DNA of 31,052 nucleotides from Apostichopus californicus. Taxonomy: Eukaryota; Echinodermata; Holothuroidea; Aspidochirotida; Stichopodidae. The stretch covers positions 5,035 to 36,086 of the forward strand of contig JAIPMN010000728.1 in assembly GCA_020650975.1 (NCBI GenBank), read 5' to 3'. The position numbers were made by a program, and so were the translations under genes. Positions 1 through 12,190 of this stretch are shown piece by piece (the stretch's first letter is position 1; every line of letters begins with the position of its first letter). The notes under the pieces are model-generated. The model did not search any database and was not told the DNA's origin. It saw only the letters and a list, made by a program, of their open reading frames with translations.

Positions 1-232
1 CTTACAAGCTGCTGGTAACGCTACCTGTGCTTTTCACCAATGCTTCCAAGAGCATTGGGCTTGCCTACAAGTAACGCTACCTGTGTCACAAGTGGCATGT
101 GAACGATCTTTCTCTGCCTTGCAGAGACTCAAAAGCCGTTTGAGAAGTACAATGACACAAGAACATCTTGAGGCGTTCATGTTGATGTCTTTGGAAAAAA
201 AGGATCTTGGCCAAACTTGGCACTTAAAATAG
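1..232 (+). pseudogene. hAT-family transposase C-terminal fragment (decayed)
   Basis: The frame ending with TAG at 230-232 encodes the hAT C-terminal dimerisation block: TLPVSQVACERSFSALQRLK, then a segment with LRSTMTQEHLEAFMLMSLEKK-type residues. The CERSFS core followed by a basic helix and LRSTM is the family hallmark, seen in hAT and ZMYM1-like transposases that cut and paste DNA. The element is broken. A 15-base direct repeat (15-29 and 71-85) shows that a 56-base segment was duplicated. Because 56 is not a multiple of 3, the frame shifts, and the natural upstream residues (YKLLVTLPV) lie in another frame from the ERSFS block. The catalytic part lies outside the window to the left, so only the tail can be judged. 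The family call is strong; the subfamily is not resolved. Confidence 0.8.
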
Positions 233-640
233 CATTGATGGTGTGGCCGCCATGCAGAAGCAGCAAACTGCGTAGGCTCCTACTCTCGTAGACATGACAT
301 GTGTTCGTGTTATTAAACATATATGTTTTAAGTGGATTTTATTTAAGTTTTTTTCAATTTTTTCAAGCACGGTTGTCACAAAAGGCTTGAAAACTAATTT
401 AAATCCAGTCTAGAACATATACTTTTGTCTATTTTTGTTTACGTTTTTAACTTTCCTCAGTTTAATCAAGTTTTGCTTCTGGAAATTATTTTTGGGTCTT
501 TTTGAAAGGATTATTGTAACCTTCAAAATTGACTAATATAGCACTATTTTGCATCTAGGCATTCCTTAACTTCAAACAAATCTCAATGAGGAGGAGGACA
601 CCCACTCCCCTTAGACCCCTTCCCCCAGGACGGCGATCAC
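233..640. other. probable transposon 3' noncoding tail
   Basis: This AT-rich stretch follows the transposase stop. It ends in a purine run and then a C-rich block at about 588-635 (gaggaggaggacacccactc, then repeated CCCC). Such tails often follow transposase reading frames in marine invertebrate genomes. I could not identify terminal inverted repeats or an 8-bp target duplication, so the element's edge is uncertain. Confidence 0.3.
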
Positions 641-3600
641 TAGTAAGTAACATATCAATGAATAATGGGCCGGTCTAGGTGAAAGACCCAGTCCGACCTG
701 ACTGCATGGAATATACTTCCATGACTGCAGTACCAGCTTAATGTGACTGAAGCTGAGAGCGTATGGTAGTCTGCAGTGTGAAATAACGAGCGACTCCTCT
801 GTCCTAGTATAATATGAGGCGGAGCTTTTTACTCTTTTCCATCTTGACGTTCTCTTTTCCTCATTTTGAACCACACAGTAAATCCGAACATATAATCTAA
901 ACAAGGCTTCACTGATGTAATATATAGCACATAACAAACCTGCCATGTTTAAAATACTGTGGGTTCGGTTTTCATACCAAGGCTTTATCTTAACAAGCTG
1001 GACTTTAAAGCATGAATGTTTTCAATTTCAGCAAACCTTTTAAAGAAGTTCATATAGCTTCCGTAACTATAAACATACCAATGGGAATAATAAACGAAAT
1101 TTTGCCAATTATGTCTCCAGTATACTTTGTGTATAAATTGTTCACTCGCGACGCAATAGAAGAACCGAGGATGAAAAACAGACCTACCTCCCCCAACACC
1201 TACAGCTCCCTCTATCGTCGCCATCCATGATGCAAACTCGCCATAATAACTGTATCGTCACAGAGGGACGACATGACTTATATATCTGCGAAGAGAAATA
1301 TATGGACCAAACTAACGTGATTAACATAGGTTGAACCACGACAATCCAGGATGCTGGTTTGCAAATGAGCTAGGATGTGTGCCCTTCTCGCCCTATGGAA
1401 TACTAACGTATATACATTCAACTGAAAGTTTGATTGTCTGTAAGTTGAAGTGAAATTCATTTTCCCTACTTTCATATTTACTAACATTTGTATAGCGCCC
1501 TCACTACTATCAGCAATATATCTTGCATTCTTCAAGCGGCCTTTGGTATAGGGGGTACTGCATAAATTATTGGCGGTTAATCGAGTTGATAGTTCCTTTG
1601 ATTACATAACTGCATTATCGTTGAGCCAATATCCATATACCGGTTAAAGCGAATATCCATCATCAATACCCATTATATGATTTCACAATCACGAATATAT
1701 GCGGCATCAGTGCCATTCCTTGCCATCTCTCTCTCTTTTCCCATGTGCCAGATGAATTTAGGAAGATAGGGTGACTCATATGCAGAAAGGTTTAGCTTTT
1801 ATATACCCAAGAAAATAATGGAAAACTTGCCGATGTTATGTTTTTACCTGTATTCCAGTTTCCTAAAGAGAAAAAAGCTTTTATAGTATATTCTCAATCT
1901 CTTGGATGATGCTTTAGGGTTTCAATGATGAGTTAAATCAATAAAAATAAACCTTTATGAAAAACAAAAATGCAAGCTCGACCACCCACGCCTTATATTA
2001 TTTGATTTCTATATTTCGTGTCTTGCTACATTAAGAAAGTGAAAAAAGGGGAAAAAATGAAATTCCGTTTTAAAGAACACCAATAATTATGCTATGATTA
2101 AGAAATACATCGTGTGACTTGCATGCTGTTCATCTCCGAACTCTTTTTGTCATAAAACATGCATGAATAATCTTATATATATTTCAAAATGGACGACCGT
2201 GAAGAAAACGTGCGGCTTGAAAGGCTTGAACACATAATTATATAGATCAAGTTTCCATTGAGGTTTTGCAAAATTCTAGTTTGTAATTTGGTGATTAAGA
2301 GATGCATTAGCAACTTCAAGTCGTTTTCAAGGAAATGTGCTGAATAATAAGAATTTCTATACGTCACTCTGTCTTCCATAACAAACTTAATCCATAACTT
2401 ATATTAATAGCAAACTTAAATAGTCATGAATCTGCTTTATGCATTACAATTTAATATAGGCTTTGTTATGTTTTCAAGCATGACAGATAAAAAATAAAAT
2501 GGCAGTACACTCAATGAGATTATTGCAGCATGATTTTTTGAAATATCGAATCATGTGATCATGTGACTGATTCCGAGGAGATGAAAGAAAAAACCAATAA
2601 CTTATAATCTGTTATATCTTTGTATCCCTGTGTATAACTAAACCATTGTATAGCACTGAGGGGCCACAAACATCATTACACCGCATGTTCTTACTATTGC
2701 TTTTAAATAATAGAACAGTGACTGATATCTCCCATCTCAAAAAACTGCGATATACTGACAGTTTACTCAGAGCGGATTATTAGCTCTCTCTCGTCTACGG
2801 TGGCCGAGAAGAGACCTATGTTGAAGAACTCGAAGAATATGAATATCATGACTATAAACTAAAAAGATCACTCGTTCACTATTCGTCAATTCTTTATTCG
2901 TTCACCATTCGTCAATTCTTTATTCCGTGATGGAACATCAGTCCCACTTGCAACAGGCTTTTTTTGCGTTTGTTTGGTAAGTTCCCAATTTAAGTGACCA
3001 AAATCATTACGCACGAAACGGTTAGATTTCTATAGGTCAATATAACATCCTCCTGTTTTAATTGGAAGGATATTATTGATAACTTACAGTAATCCAATCA
3101 TTTCGTCGCCCAGACAATAGTTCATTCTTAATAGGCTATAAACATCGTATATGGTTGTGTACGGTAACTTCGCGTGTTCCTTAAATTCGCGTATTGATGT
3201 TATACACATATATATAGCTGAACTGATGGTCACTGTAGATGTCGTGTTCGTTTGTCAAATTGTAGCCACTTTTTCAATCGCAATTTTAATCTACAAAGCC
3301 TTTGAAAAAAAGTTTCCTCATCTTAATTTAGTTTAGGCATGATAATGGGTTGCAATTTGATGTTATTTTGGTATCAAAAAGTGCTGAAAAGGCTCTCATT
3401 TGACCTTTTGAACTCCTTGTTTTAATTCCGACAAGGCTTATTGTTATACCCCAAATCAATTTTTACTGTCCTTCGTATACAAATTATTTATTGACCTTTA
3501 TCGAAGTTTATCATTATTGTCGGCGCATTCAGACTATATCGATCACTCCAAAATACGACCATTCGACTCTTCCAGTAACTTGACGACTTTTTAAAGTGAC

Positions 3601-4060
3601 CGTTGTATATTCGTTACTTTTTATTAGAATCTTCGTGTTATATTTCTTTCGGCCGCCGTACTTTGGAAACCACCATAGGGTAGTGTATATGCAATCTTCC
3701 ATACAGTTTCCCGAACTTGTGTGAACAATATTTCCTAATCATCATGCACACTGCAATGTCACCATGCAGTGTGTCGTCTGCATTGCCTTCAATTTTCTAG
3801 TTCTCTTTTTTTTTTTACAAAAGTTTTCTTGTCATCGAATTGTACAGCCCATTCATTTTGTGCAATGAAAAAAGTTGTGTTTTCCACTAGACGAAAGGTT
3901 TTTTGGTATAGTCGATGAATTTAACCGCTCACTGCATTTGCGGGGGATCTTCTTTAGTTTTGAAAAATGGTTTAGCGCCATCACTTTTTCGCAACAGTCG
4001 ACGACGCAGACTAATGAAATTTCATCCTTGACACACGGTGTGATATCCACTCAGCGCAAT
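641..4060. other. upstream flank, no gene recognised
   Basis: Several open frames of 60-110 codons occur on both strands (for example 1012-1230 + and 985-1224 -). None shows a family motif, and those checked have no convincing pair of splice signals. The words TACTGTA and TACAGTA, common further right, are nearly absent here; I saw one, near 3086. I see nothing else I can support. Confidence 0.4.
2874..2925 (+). repeat. 26-bp tandem duplication
   Basis: Two adjacent 26-base copies at 2874-2899 and 2900-2925 differ at one base (gttcactattcg versus gttcaccattcg, then gtcaattctttattc). Confidence 0.85.
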
Positions 4061-4098
4061 AAGCTATGCTAGCAGGGGCAGCTCTGACCGTCGCGCTG

Positions 4099-4106
4099 TG
4101 ACGTCA
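4099..4106. promoter_or_regulatory. CRE/ATF palindrome
   Basis: TGACGTCA is a full CREB/ATF site. It sits in a locally CpG-rich stretch (ccgtcgcgctgtgacgtcac) about 1.1 kb upstream of the MYPT start codon. The match is exact; its use is inferred. Confidence 0.35.
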
Positions 4107-4619
4107 CGACCCGGAATACCTTCTCTAAATACGGGAATGGAATGACAGGCAGCCTGCGTTCTAGCGAAGAATTGACAACAAGGAGTAACATGCTATATTC
4201 AAATGTGCTCACGTCCAAATAAGGCCCAAGGTCTATAATGTATTTCGATAATCCAAGATTAATTTCTGGGGTATTTACAAAGTGTGAATAATTAGTAACC
4301 CTTTCCTGCGACCAGGAAAGGCCACACTGTCTGGTAAAATTAAAGGGAGGTAACGTAATTATACAAAAATTATTAAAACCTACTTCATTTGCTTTTTTTT
4401 TGGTCATAAAAGTAGTCGTTTTGATTAAATTTTCTTATATAGTACTACCTACACCTTCAAAACAAAATTCATCACATTTTCTTTAAAGCGGATTAGAAGG
4501 TCCGTACCAGGCAGTGTTTTTTTTATTCTGCACAGGGCAGCTTTGACGACAACGTAATAGTTAACCTTGTTAGTAATCCTTCACACATCTAGGAGAAATC
4601 AGGGTTGATAAGCTCCTAA

Positions 4620-4862
4620 GCAAACTTGAGCATTTGCGTGATTGGCTCTGGAGATCCTTTACCACGGAGTGAGGTTCGTACTTGGAGGGAAAAAAGTGCT
4701 CCTTGGTCTGTCAGTTCCCATACTGGAGTAAAATCTTTACAGAAAAGTAAGAGCGATCGCAAAGTCGAACATGACATCACCATCTGTCATAGCAACGAAG
4801 ACCTCCAACGACGAACCTCAAGACTTTGGGGAAACCGAAACTTAGTTTTCCGCAAACTGTAG
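4620..4862 (+). other. open frame upstream of MYPT, status unknown
   Basis: This is an 80-codon stop-free stretch between TAA at 4617 and TAG at 4860. It has no ATG at its start. The predicted peptide is basic and serine-rich (SLQKSKSDRKVEH). It could be 5'UTR, an exon of an upstream transcript, or chance. I recognise no family. Confidence 0.12.
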
Positions 4863-4922
4863 ATCGAAATTGTTGCATTGTGGGTAGATTATTGTGGAAT
4901 TGCTGCTGGTGCTTTGCTGAAA

Positions 4923-4940
4923 TGACTCATTCCAAATTGG
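4923..4940. promoter_or_regulatory. AP-1 site overlapping a TEAD-like motif
   Basis: TGACTCA (4923-4929) is an exact AP-1 site. It overlaps CATTCCA (4928-4934), the M-CAT/TEAD core, and CCAAATTGG follows. It lies about 250 bp upstream of the MYPT ATG. AP-1/TEAD composites are known in genes of the cytoskeleton; activity here is an inference. Confidence 0.3.
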
Positions 4941-5082
4941 ACACCTCACGAGGATTATTGATGTGTTTATCGTCGTAAATTTAATTATCTCTCACTAAAG
5001 ATATTGGATAGAAGTAGCGTTGAAAGATACTCACTACACCAATTCTGTTTGAGTTAAATTTTTCGGATAGCACTGAAATTTC

Positions 5083-5139
5083 ATGGTCTTCTACACGATA
5101 GGACTACGTACTTTTGGACAACAAGCGATATCATTGTAA
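5083..5139 (+). other. possible upstream ORF in the MYPT 5'UTR
   Basis: An ATG at 5083 opens an 18-residue-plus frame that closes with TAA at 5137-5139, 43 bases before the MYPT start. Whether it is transcribed depends on the transcription start, which cannot be seen. Confidence 0.25.
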
Positions 5140-5182
5140 AGGATCTACTTTGGAATAATAACCACAGCCTCGTACGGAGAAG

Positions 5183-5428
5183 ATGGCGGACGAACGTCCG
5201 AAATCTGCTATGATTAGACGTCATGAACAACTTCAAAGATGGAAAGAATCAGAATTAGCTAAGACTAGCGACAGTAGAAAGAACAAGAAAACCAAAGTTA
5301 AGTTTCAGGCTGGTTGTGTGTTCTTAGCGGCTTGTGCAAGTGGGGACGATGAAGATGTGCAACACTTGCTGAACATCGGGGCGGACATAAATTATGCCAA
5401 CATTGATGGGTTGACAGCTCTGCATCAG
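5183..5428 (+). CDS. PPP1R12: MYPT/PPP1R12 myosin phosphatase targeting subunit, exon 1
   Basis: This is the N-terminus of the subunit that docks the PP1 catalytic subunit onto myosin light chain. Residues 13-20 (RHEQLQRW) match the MyPhoNE helix R-x-x-Q-[VIL]-[KR]-x-[YW], except that Q18 replaces K/R. Residues 38-41, KVKF, are the RVxF PP1-docking motif. Residues from 43 on (GCVFLAACASGDDEDVQHLL, then GADINYANIDGLTALHQ) form ankyrin repeat 1, nearly identical to vertebrate MYPT1. The start is secure: an in-frame TAA lies at 5159-5161, the context is GAAGATGGCGG, and it also resembles a YY1 site. The exon ends CAG|GTAAAA in phase 0 after codon 82; reading on gives TAG at once. Which paralogue (A, B or C) it is cannot be told; many invertebrates have one MYPT gene. 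Confidence 0.95.
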
Positions 5429-6843
5429 GTAAAATAGCTTTCAAAAGTGACGTTACTGTGATGATACAATCCCCCAAATACCTTATGTATTATATTTTCC
5501 TTAACCCTTCCGCTAAAATCCGACAAAGCCGTACATATTTGTCAAGTTAGACTATTATAGCCTAGTTGGAACGACTTGCATTCCCCTGCCTTTAGGCATT
5601 GCATAGCCTAGCATTAGTTATTGTGCCCAAGCCTAGCCAGTCCCGCAATTAAATCGAACTGTGTAGCGTAATTACTCATGGCGTAGGCCTAACTGTATAT
5701 TGTGAAAGAGAGTCTGTATGGGTTCAAGTGTTTGTTCTACGCTAGGTCTTCATAGTTGTCTCCCAATCGCATGCTAGGTCAATTGGGACAGCCAGCAACT
5801 AAGGCCAACCAGGGTATAATATATTTGCCTGTGTGTGAATCGTTAAGCAAATTTTACATTGGTTGTTTGTATCATAAAGGGTCATTGTGCAAAAGCTACT
5901 ATTGCCTGTAATCTAGGCTACAGAAGTGGATATAGAGGTCTACTTAGACTTGCATCCACTACAGTTCCTAAGGTATCCTAAGATACATCCTTAACATGTG
6001 TGTAGCATCAATGAGCATTTTAACACTGAGCTATTCCCTATGTTTGTGTAGTTTCATATTGATCTAGATTTTGTGACTTTGCCAAGAGTATAAAAATATA
6101 AAAGAATGTATGCATAATTCCTCTAAAATTTCAATGGCAATACCTCTGACTGCGGAATGGCAAAGTCCAGCATTATAAAGTCACAGAGGAAACTGTTCAT
6201 TCTGATCTGCAATAGAATTTCTGTATATTTATTCACTGTCCGAATGAAAGTTTTGACCTACATGAATTCTTGTTAGTGACACTGAACATTGGGATAATTG
6301 AAGTAATAAAGGTTGTAAACTATTTGAATTGTTACCATCAGAAAAGGACACATAGGAAACTATTCTCGTGGCAGACGGTGATGTCATGAAATCTGCATTG
6401 AAGCTAAATATTATTTCCCATCTAGCCACAGTGTGGAGTATGTGTAGACCCCCAAAAATTGCCTGGCCTAAAATATCTGGGTTTTTTTTGTCTGAGGGAT
6501 TGAAATCACCTGTTGAAACCTATTGTGTCATCATATCATCAGACAGGGTGAATGTACTATGACTGTACTATGATCACTTATTACCAGTCTGTGAGGACAT
6601 TGCATGAACTCTTGTTTGAAAGTCATTAGGTAATAATGCAATTTGTCTTCTGCAAAGGTTTCATATACATGGACTCTGGAGAAAAAGTTTTTTACTTTGA
6701 AACATATCTAATTCAAAGAAATCTACATACAGTATGCTACTGTGTATGTCAGTAAGAACTGGAACTGTACATTGGCAGTATTGCAGGCAGGTGCTCAGGA
6801 AAATTTGAGTGCCAGGTGGATTTGTGCGGTAGTATGATCCTGT

Positions 6844-6870
6844 GGGGGGGGGGCGGGGTAGGGGTCCCCC
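6844..6870 (+). repeat. G-rich tract with hairpin (G-quadruplex potential)
   Basis: A run of ten G, then CGGGG and TAGGGG, is followed by TCCCCCTCCC. The sequence could form a G-quadruplex or an aggggt/ccccct hairpin. Confidence 0.7.
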
Positions 6871-8614
6871 TCCCTATTGGAAATTGTGAAAATAAAGTAT
6901 GCTAAGATGGGAAATGGTGCCATCTATTTCCTATTCTGGAGCTAACTTCTGTGCTCAGTATTCACCCATATTTTGTAATGGTAAAATGTTTTAAATTAAT
7001 CATCAAACATAGTACTGTATGTTTAAAATACAGTTAGTGCTGGGTGGCATTCAGCCCGCCCTGCTATTGCATCCAGGGTTAATGATGTTGATGTATGCTA
7101 GTGAGTACTGTATACATGCATTCTGTATACGTCGTACTATATGTTGAGATTATACTACCAATTTATAAATCCCACATGTATGTGTATCTTCATATACTTC
7201 AATATGACACTGAACCTAGATGCCCTACACACATTAAATGGCTCTCCCTCTAAATATGCACAAACTTATGCTCGTCACATACAAAATACAAGAAAGAAAG
7301 TGGCAGGGAGTAATTAATATGCAAAGATGTGTAGCAGGGTGTTTGTACACAGGAATCACAGTATTTTAAATCTGACAAAGTTCAAAGCCTTCATTAAAAC
7401 TGCTATACGATATTGAACACTGTCAGTTAAATTATTCCCTGAAGGGTATAGTACTGAAGGTTTCCTTCCTTTGTGCTTCACATGTACACTCTGTGTAATT
7501 ACCTAAACTTACAGTTTTACATGCATGCATGTTGTTGAAGTTTTGTATTGTTGTACTACAATAGACTCTAGTAATATACTACTGTAGTTGACTCTGTGGC
7601 TGAGTGCATGCAACCGTATCGTAGCAAAGTGTATTGAATATTGATAGTTACATATTAACACAACATTGTCACAATAATTGCAGGTCAGCCAAAACCTCAC
7701 AATAAAATTAATTTTGCTGACAAAAAATGGGCTGAAACAAAAATACAGTATTTCGTACTGGAACCCAGCTGTAGAACCTCTTGAGTTCATAAATTGATTG
7801 TATACTAACTACTGTAATTCAAGATTAAATTAGAAAGTCAACAAAACCTTTGACCTAATTTGACCATGCAGGACGAGAAGTGTTACCCAAGAGATCATAT
7901 TTCGACATTTTCAGTATTAAAGCTATACTACCCTATTTTAATCTGTAACTAGTATGTGATAATTGCAACGAATGTAGCGTAGAGGAAACGACAGTACTCT
8001 GACAAATGGCGGCATATGATTTAAACATGGACTGTTGGGCTGAAATTGGTTCTCTTGCAAACCACAGCAACTTAACCGTTTATATTTAGAATAGTATTAT
8101 GTAACATCCAGATGTGTATGATGCTGTTCTTACAAATGGACAATACTTTGTTAATACTGTCAGTGTAGGAACATTGCTGTGCTAAATTGGAAAAACCGTA
8201 GAGGAAGATCAAATACAGACAAAGATGCATTAGGATATATGCTCTTTCTATTGTTCTAACTTATTTTCTGCCACTAATTAATGTACTTTTTTGAGTTTGC
8301 TTGTACTGTACACAAAATGTGGTAATATAATAGACCCGACATGATAATCTGGTAGACTTATTATCTTGGAAGCAGCGTTGGAAAGTATCCCGGAGTATCC
8401 CGGAAGTACTGTATTAATTAATTAGTAACTTTGAGGGGCAATTGCAGACTATCATCACTTGATCAGATCTGCCTTGAAAGCAAAAGGAACTATATGATTG
8501 CTTATTACACTGCTTATGTTCACACAGTTTAATTGGTGTTTGATTATCAGGTTTATAAATGATATGCTATGAGTCATGACTTAATCAGCCCTTCCTTAGG
8601 TTGATATGGTGTGT

Positions 8615-8636
8615 AACAACAACAACAACAACAACA
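8615..8636 (+). repeat. AAC microsatellite
   Basis: About seven AAC units, followed by an imperfect tail to about 8650. Confidence 0.85.
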
Positions 8637-9295
8637 TCAATAACAACATCTGGCCAGTACATGATCTGAATTATACAGTACAAGCATACATTTGGGTCTG
8701 TAATTTATGCTGTATGTAGTGTACTATACACAATTGTATGTCAAGATGTAGTGCAATGAGCAGTACAGTAACTTTAGTTTGAATCCTTAGGCCAACTGGA
8801 AAAAAAAATGTTAATACATTTCTTGTCCACGAACGCATCTGTTCTGAGCTCTGTGCTAAACTAGGAGCTCCCTGCTTGTTTTTTGAGTAAAAGTGTTTAT
8901 CCTTTTTTTTTTGTTTTTTTGAGTAAAGTGTTTAAACTATTCCTGAGAGGTAATGTTCAGGGTATGAAAAACATCTGACATGTGCAGCTATAATAAATGA
9001 ATTTGTTTTTAATACCAAAAATGGCAAGGAATCTCCCCAGTATTTCTGCAACACATTTTGCGTTTAGCTTGCATTTTAAACCGACGGGCAGTGGGTATAT
9101 ACTTTCATTGCAGATCTACCCATGATTGATTTTTATAACTGTAGTCCTGAATTACCTGTACAGACTCACGCACAGTATTTAGTAAGTACTTAAATTAAGG
9201 CTGTGTGTACATAGATGCAGCTAGGTGCCACAGTACACACTAAATATATATTTCTGCAGACTACATTTAAATCTCTTGTTTCCTCTTTGTTTTAG

Positions 9296-9426
9296 GCTGT
9301 GATCGATGAAAACCAGGACATGGTAGAGTTTCTTCTGGAGAATGGCGCCAATATAGAATCCCAGGACAACGAGGGTTGGACTCCACTCCATGCAGCAGCA
9401 TCCTGTGGTTTTATAGACATAGCAAG
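9296..9426 (+). CDS. PPP1R12: MYPT/PPP1R12, exon 2 (ankyrin repeats)
   Basis: The acceptor tttgttttag joins exon 1 in phase 0, giving HQ|AVIDENQDMVEFLLENGAN and then DNEGWTPLHAAASCGFIDIA. Vertebrate MYPT1 reads ACIDDNVDMVKFLVENGAN and DNEGWIPLHAAASCGYLDIA at the same place, so the match is unambiguous. The exon is 131 nt and encodes residues 83-125 plus two bases (AG|GTGAGA donor, phase 2). These ankyrin repeats wrap the PP1 catalytic subunit. Reading through the donor gives Arg then TGA, so retention truncates the protein. Oddly, the last 36 bases of the exon, with the donor, are the first unit of a tandem array that repeats the same donor three more times. Confidence 0.95.
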
Positions 9427-9838
9427 GTGAGATGAAGGGTGTAGGTAGGGTCTATATCCAGGGTGATTAGTGTGTATAGAGGATCAATGAATTGGGATTG
9501 GGCGGGAGGACAGGATGGACATGCAGCAGCATCCTGTGGTTTTATAGACATAGCAAGGTGAGATGAAGGGTGTAGGTAGGGTCTATATCCAGGGTGATTA
9601 GTGTGTATAGAGGATCAATGAATTGGGAATGGGCGGGAGGACAGGATGGACTTGCAGCAGCATCCTGTGGTTTTATAGACATAGCAAGGTGAGATGAAGG
9701 GTGTAGGTAGGGTCTATATCCAGGGTGATTAGTGTGTATAGAGGATCAATGAATTGGGAATGGGCGGGAGGACAGGATGGACATGCAGCAGCATCCTGTG
9801 GTTTTATAGACATAGCAAGGTGAGATGAAGGGTGTAGG
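9391..9838 (+). repeat. 131-bp tandem array duplicating the exon 2 end and its splice donor
   Basis: Three full units start at 9391, 9522 and 9653, and a 55-bp partial unit starts at 9784. Units are almost identical (for example gggattgg versus gggaatgg), which means they are young. Each holds 36 bases of exon 2 (tgcagcagcatcctgtggtt and on), the donor AAG|GTGAGA and about 89 bases of intron. GT dinucleotides fall at 9427, 9558, 9689 and 9820. Confidence 0.95.
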
Positions 9839-11724
9839 AAAAACTGAAAAAACCGAAAAAAAAAAACGAAATGTGAATTGCAAATACTGGAAAAAACAAG
9901 TTCAAGCTTCCATCCATCATTGTTGACTTTGGTTTCCCTGATTTACTATTCTTTTTGCAATATGAAAGTAAATTGCAACAAGAGAAACCTTTTCTGCTAG
10001 ATGACATTGTCAGCTACGATCGGCACACGCCATATTCCAGTGCATTAGGGTGGATAGCTAGGCCTAACATTAGGCTATGCAGCCCTTATATGCATGAATT
10101 AGTTAGGTGACCTTGTAGTATTGAACTGACCTTGGTGGCCAACGTTAGTAGTTGTGAGAAGTACACACTCAAATGACAAGATGCAGTTCAAAATAAATTG
10201 TTATATCCAACGTGTTTGTCCAATTTGTGTTGTTCTTATTATTTAACTTCAATTTTACAGTAGAGAATATGGAGAAAAATCTTTTCAAACACATTGAGCA
10301 CAGTTCGTGTTCAAAAAATGATCGTTAAAACTTGAAAGGTACATGGCGCAATCCACAATACCATACGACATGTACAGCCGCGCACGCAGCAGACCCAGAA
10401 CACACACCTAGCAGTGAGAAAACATTTGAACAGGGCTCCATGAGTTGAACAACAGAGATGCATAAAGTAACATTAGACCAATCACAGTCCATTATTCACA
10501 AGATACACCTGGCGTCAGGCTTGAGTAAAGGAATATTAAAGGAGTAAAAATGTTGCATACATGGCTGGAAATTACAGATGTTGCTGTTGGACAATTCTTC
10601 TTTGTACGCTAATAGATTTAATTTTCTTATCAGTTATCAGACAAGGCATCTCTCAGTTGGTTTTTCGTTTACGTTGATGAACACATGTTTCAAACTTTAA
10701 CGTAAACAATTTATAATCTTTGTCGACCTAATCCCCGCTTTTGCAAGCGATATATTTTAACTTGTACTTGAAAGTGTAGACGGTAAATTCTCTTCACTCC
10801 TTGAAAAGAAAATTTGCCGCCAAGACACCACCCGCGAACATGGCTAGATCCTCGTGCAATTTGGTACCTTCGAACACTTTGTCAGCCACTACGGAATATA
10901 TTGGACCAATCATATTGTAAAGCAATTTTTTTTACGATCTCCAATTGGTCATAATGGGGTTTACGCTCGGCCCTAATCTCCGAAAATATAACATCTTAAT
11001 AGCGTGAATATGGGGGTAGCGCAATTGATTGTAGTTTCTCGGAAGGGGTATTACAAAAAACATCAACGTTTAGGAAGATTCTCCATTTGGGTCAAAAAAT
11101 GTTTGTGTTAACCAACAAATTCTATTTTATCATCATTAGCTGGTTAAACAGCAAGCAAAGTTGGCCTGACGTTTCCATTCTAGCAGGATCTTCAAAGGGC
11201 TAAATGACAAGTAACAGTAACAGAAGGGACAATTTTTTTTTTCTGAACCCGAATTTGAACTACGTGAAGTACAGTAAACACAAGACAAACGATACGTGTA
11301 CGTGTACGTGATGTTAAAACTTTAAGAAAACATTTCACTAACACATTTCTTTTCGACATTTTAACTTCAGTTTAGTTAACGTGTGTATTAAAAAGAGAGT
11401 TATGAAGGCAGTAGCATTTCTTGAATTTATTCTCCTTATTTGTTACCCTTTACTGCGAAAAACTAGACTTGGACCGCTGTTGGTAAAGCTTAAAAAATAC
11501 GCATCTTAGCGATCGCGACACCTCCGTCAGAGATTTGGATGTTTTCAATGCAATTCGGGAGGGGAAAAAAAAACGGTTTATGAGCCAGATTCGTTTTTTT
11601 TGCTAGAGAAAACGGGTTGTAAGTTTTCGCGAAACCGTGCAAGCTTAGTAGCAAGGCAACCTGATGATCGCCATAGTGAAGAAAACTCAATGTGGGCGTG
11701 AAACTTGGAATGAGTTACAACGCG
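9839..11724 (+). other. intron 2 segment richer in CpG, no gene seen
   Basis: After an A-rich run (9840-9870) comes about 1.9 kb with more CpG and fewer TACTGTA words than its surroundings. It could be an old insertion. A 26-codon ATG frame with context aacATGG lies at 10840-10920, with no other coding evidence. Confidence 0.3.
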
Positions 11725-11842
11725 ATGGAATAGTGTGTTTATACATATATATCTATAATATAATGGAATAGTGTGTTTATACATATCTATAATATAATGG
11801 AATAGTGTGTTTATACATATATATATCTATAATATATATAGT
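11725..11842 (+). repeat. short AT-rich tandem repeat, 3 copies
   Basis: The block atggaatagtgtgtttatac starts at 11725, 11763 and 11797, separated by variable TA-rich spacers. Confidence 0.85.
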
Positions 11843-12040
11843 ACTGAGCCTGTACAGTATACGACCTCTGCAATCATAAATACTCAGTAAAAAACCCACT
11901 CATAGAGTTCTGAATTACAAATAGTTTTGCTTCATCAACCTGTAATCCTATTCTCTTTGGTATTCTTTTGCTTTGTTTTCTTATAATTGTGTTCTCTTAG
12001 GTTGTTGAAGTTGATCTATCCTGTGGCCAGGATATTTTGT

Positions 12041-12056
12041 CCCCCCCACCCCCCCA
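12041..12056 (+). repeat. poly-C tract
   Basis: CCCCCCCACCCCCCC gives G-quadruplex potential on the - strand. Confidence 0.6.
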
Positions 12057-12190
12057 AAAAATGATAAGAAAGATAGAAGAAGTACATGATCATGATTGTG
12101 TGATTAACAAAAAGGATAGTTCATTACTGTTATAATGGATTGCATAATGTGACTTTAAAAGCTATGCCCTTCAAAGCAAAAAGGTGCTCC

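Larger units (their letters stand above)
5429..9295 (+). other. MYPT intron 1
   Basis: The 3867-bp intron has a GTAAAA donor and an excellent acceptor (tcctctttgttttag). It contains a poly-G/hairpin element, a short AAC repeat and many dispersed TACTGTA/TACAGTA words from about 6.7 kb onward. I see no internal gene. Confidence 0.85.

Noticed and set aside
985..1230. Open frames on both strands; one - strand reading looks hydrophobic (GKISFIIPIGMFIV), like a transporter segment.
   Set aside because: No acceptable acceptor, a stop follows soon, and no family motif is present.
10840..10920. A 26-residue ATG frame with good start context in a CpG-richer patch.
   Set aside because: Too short, no downstream exon or homologue; left as a note only.
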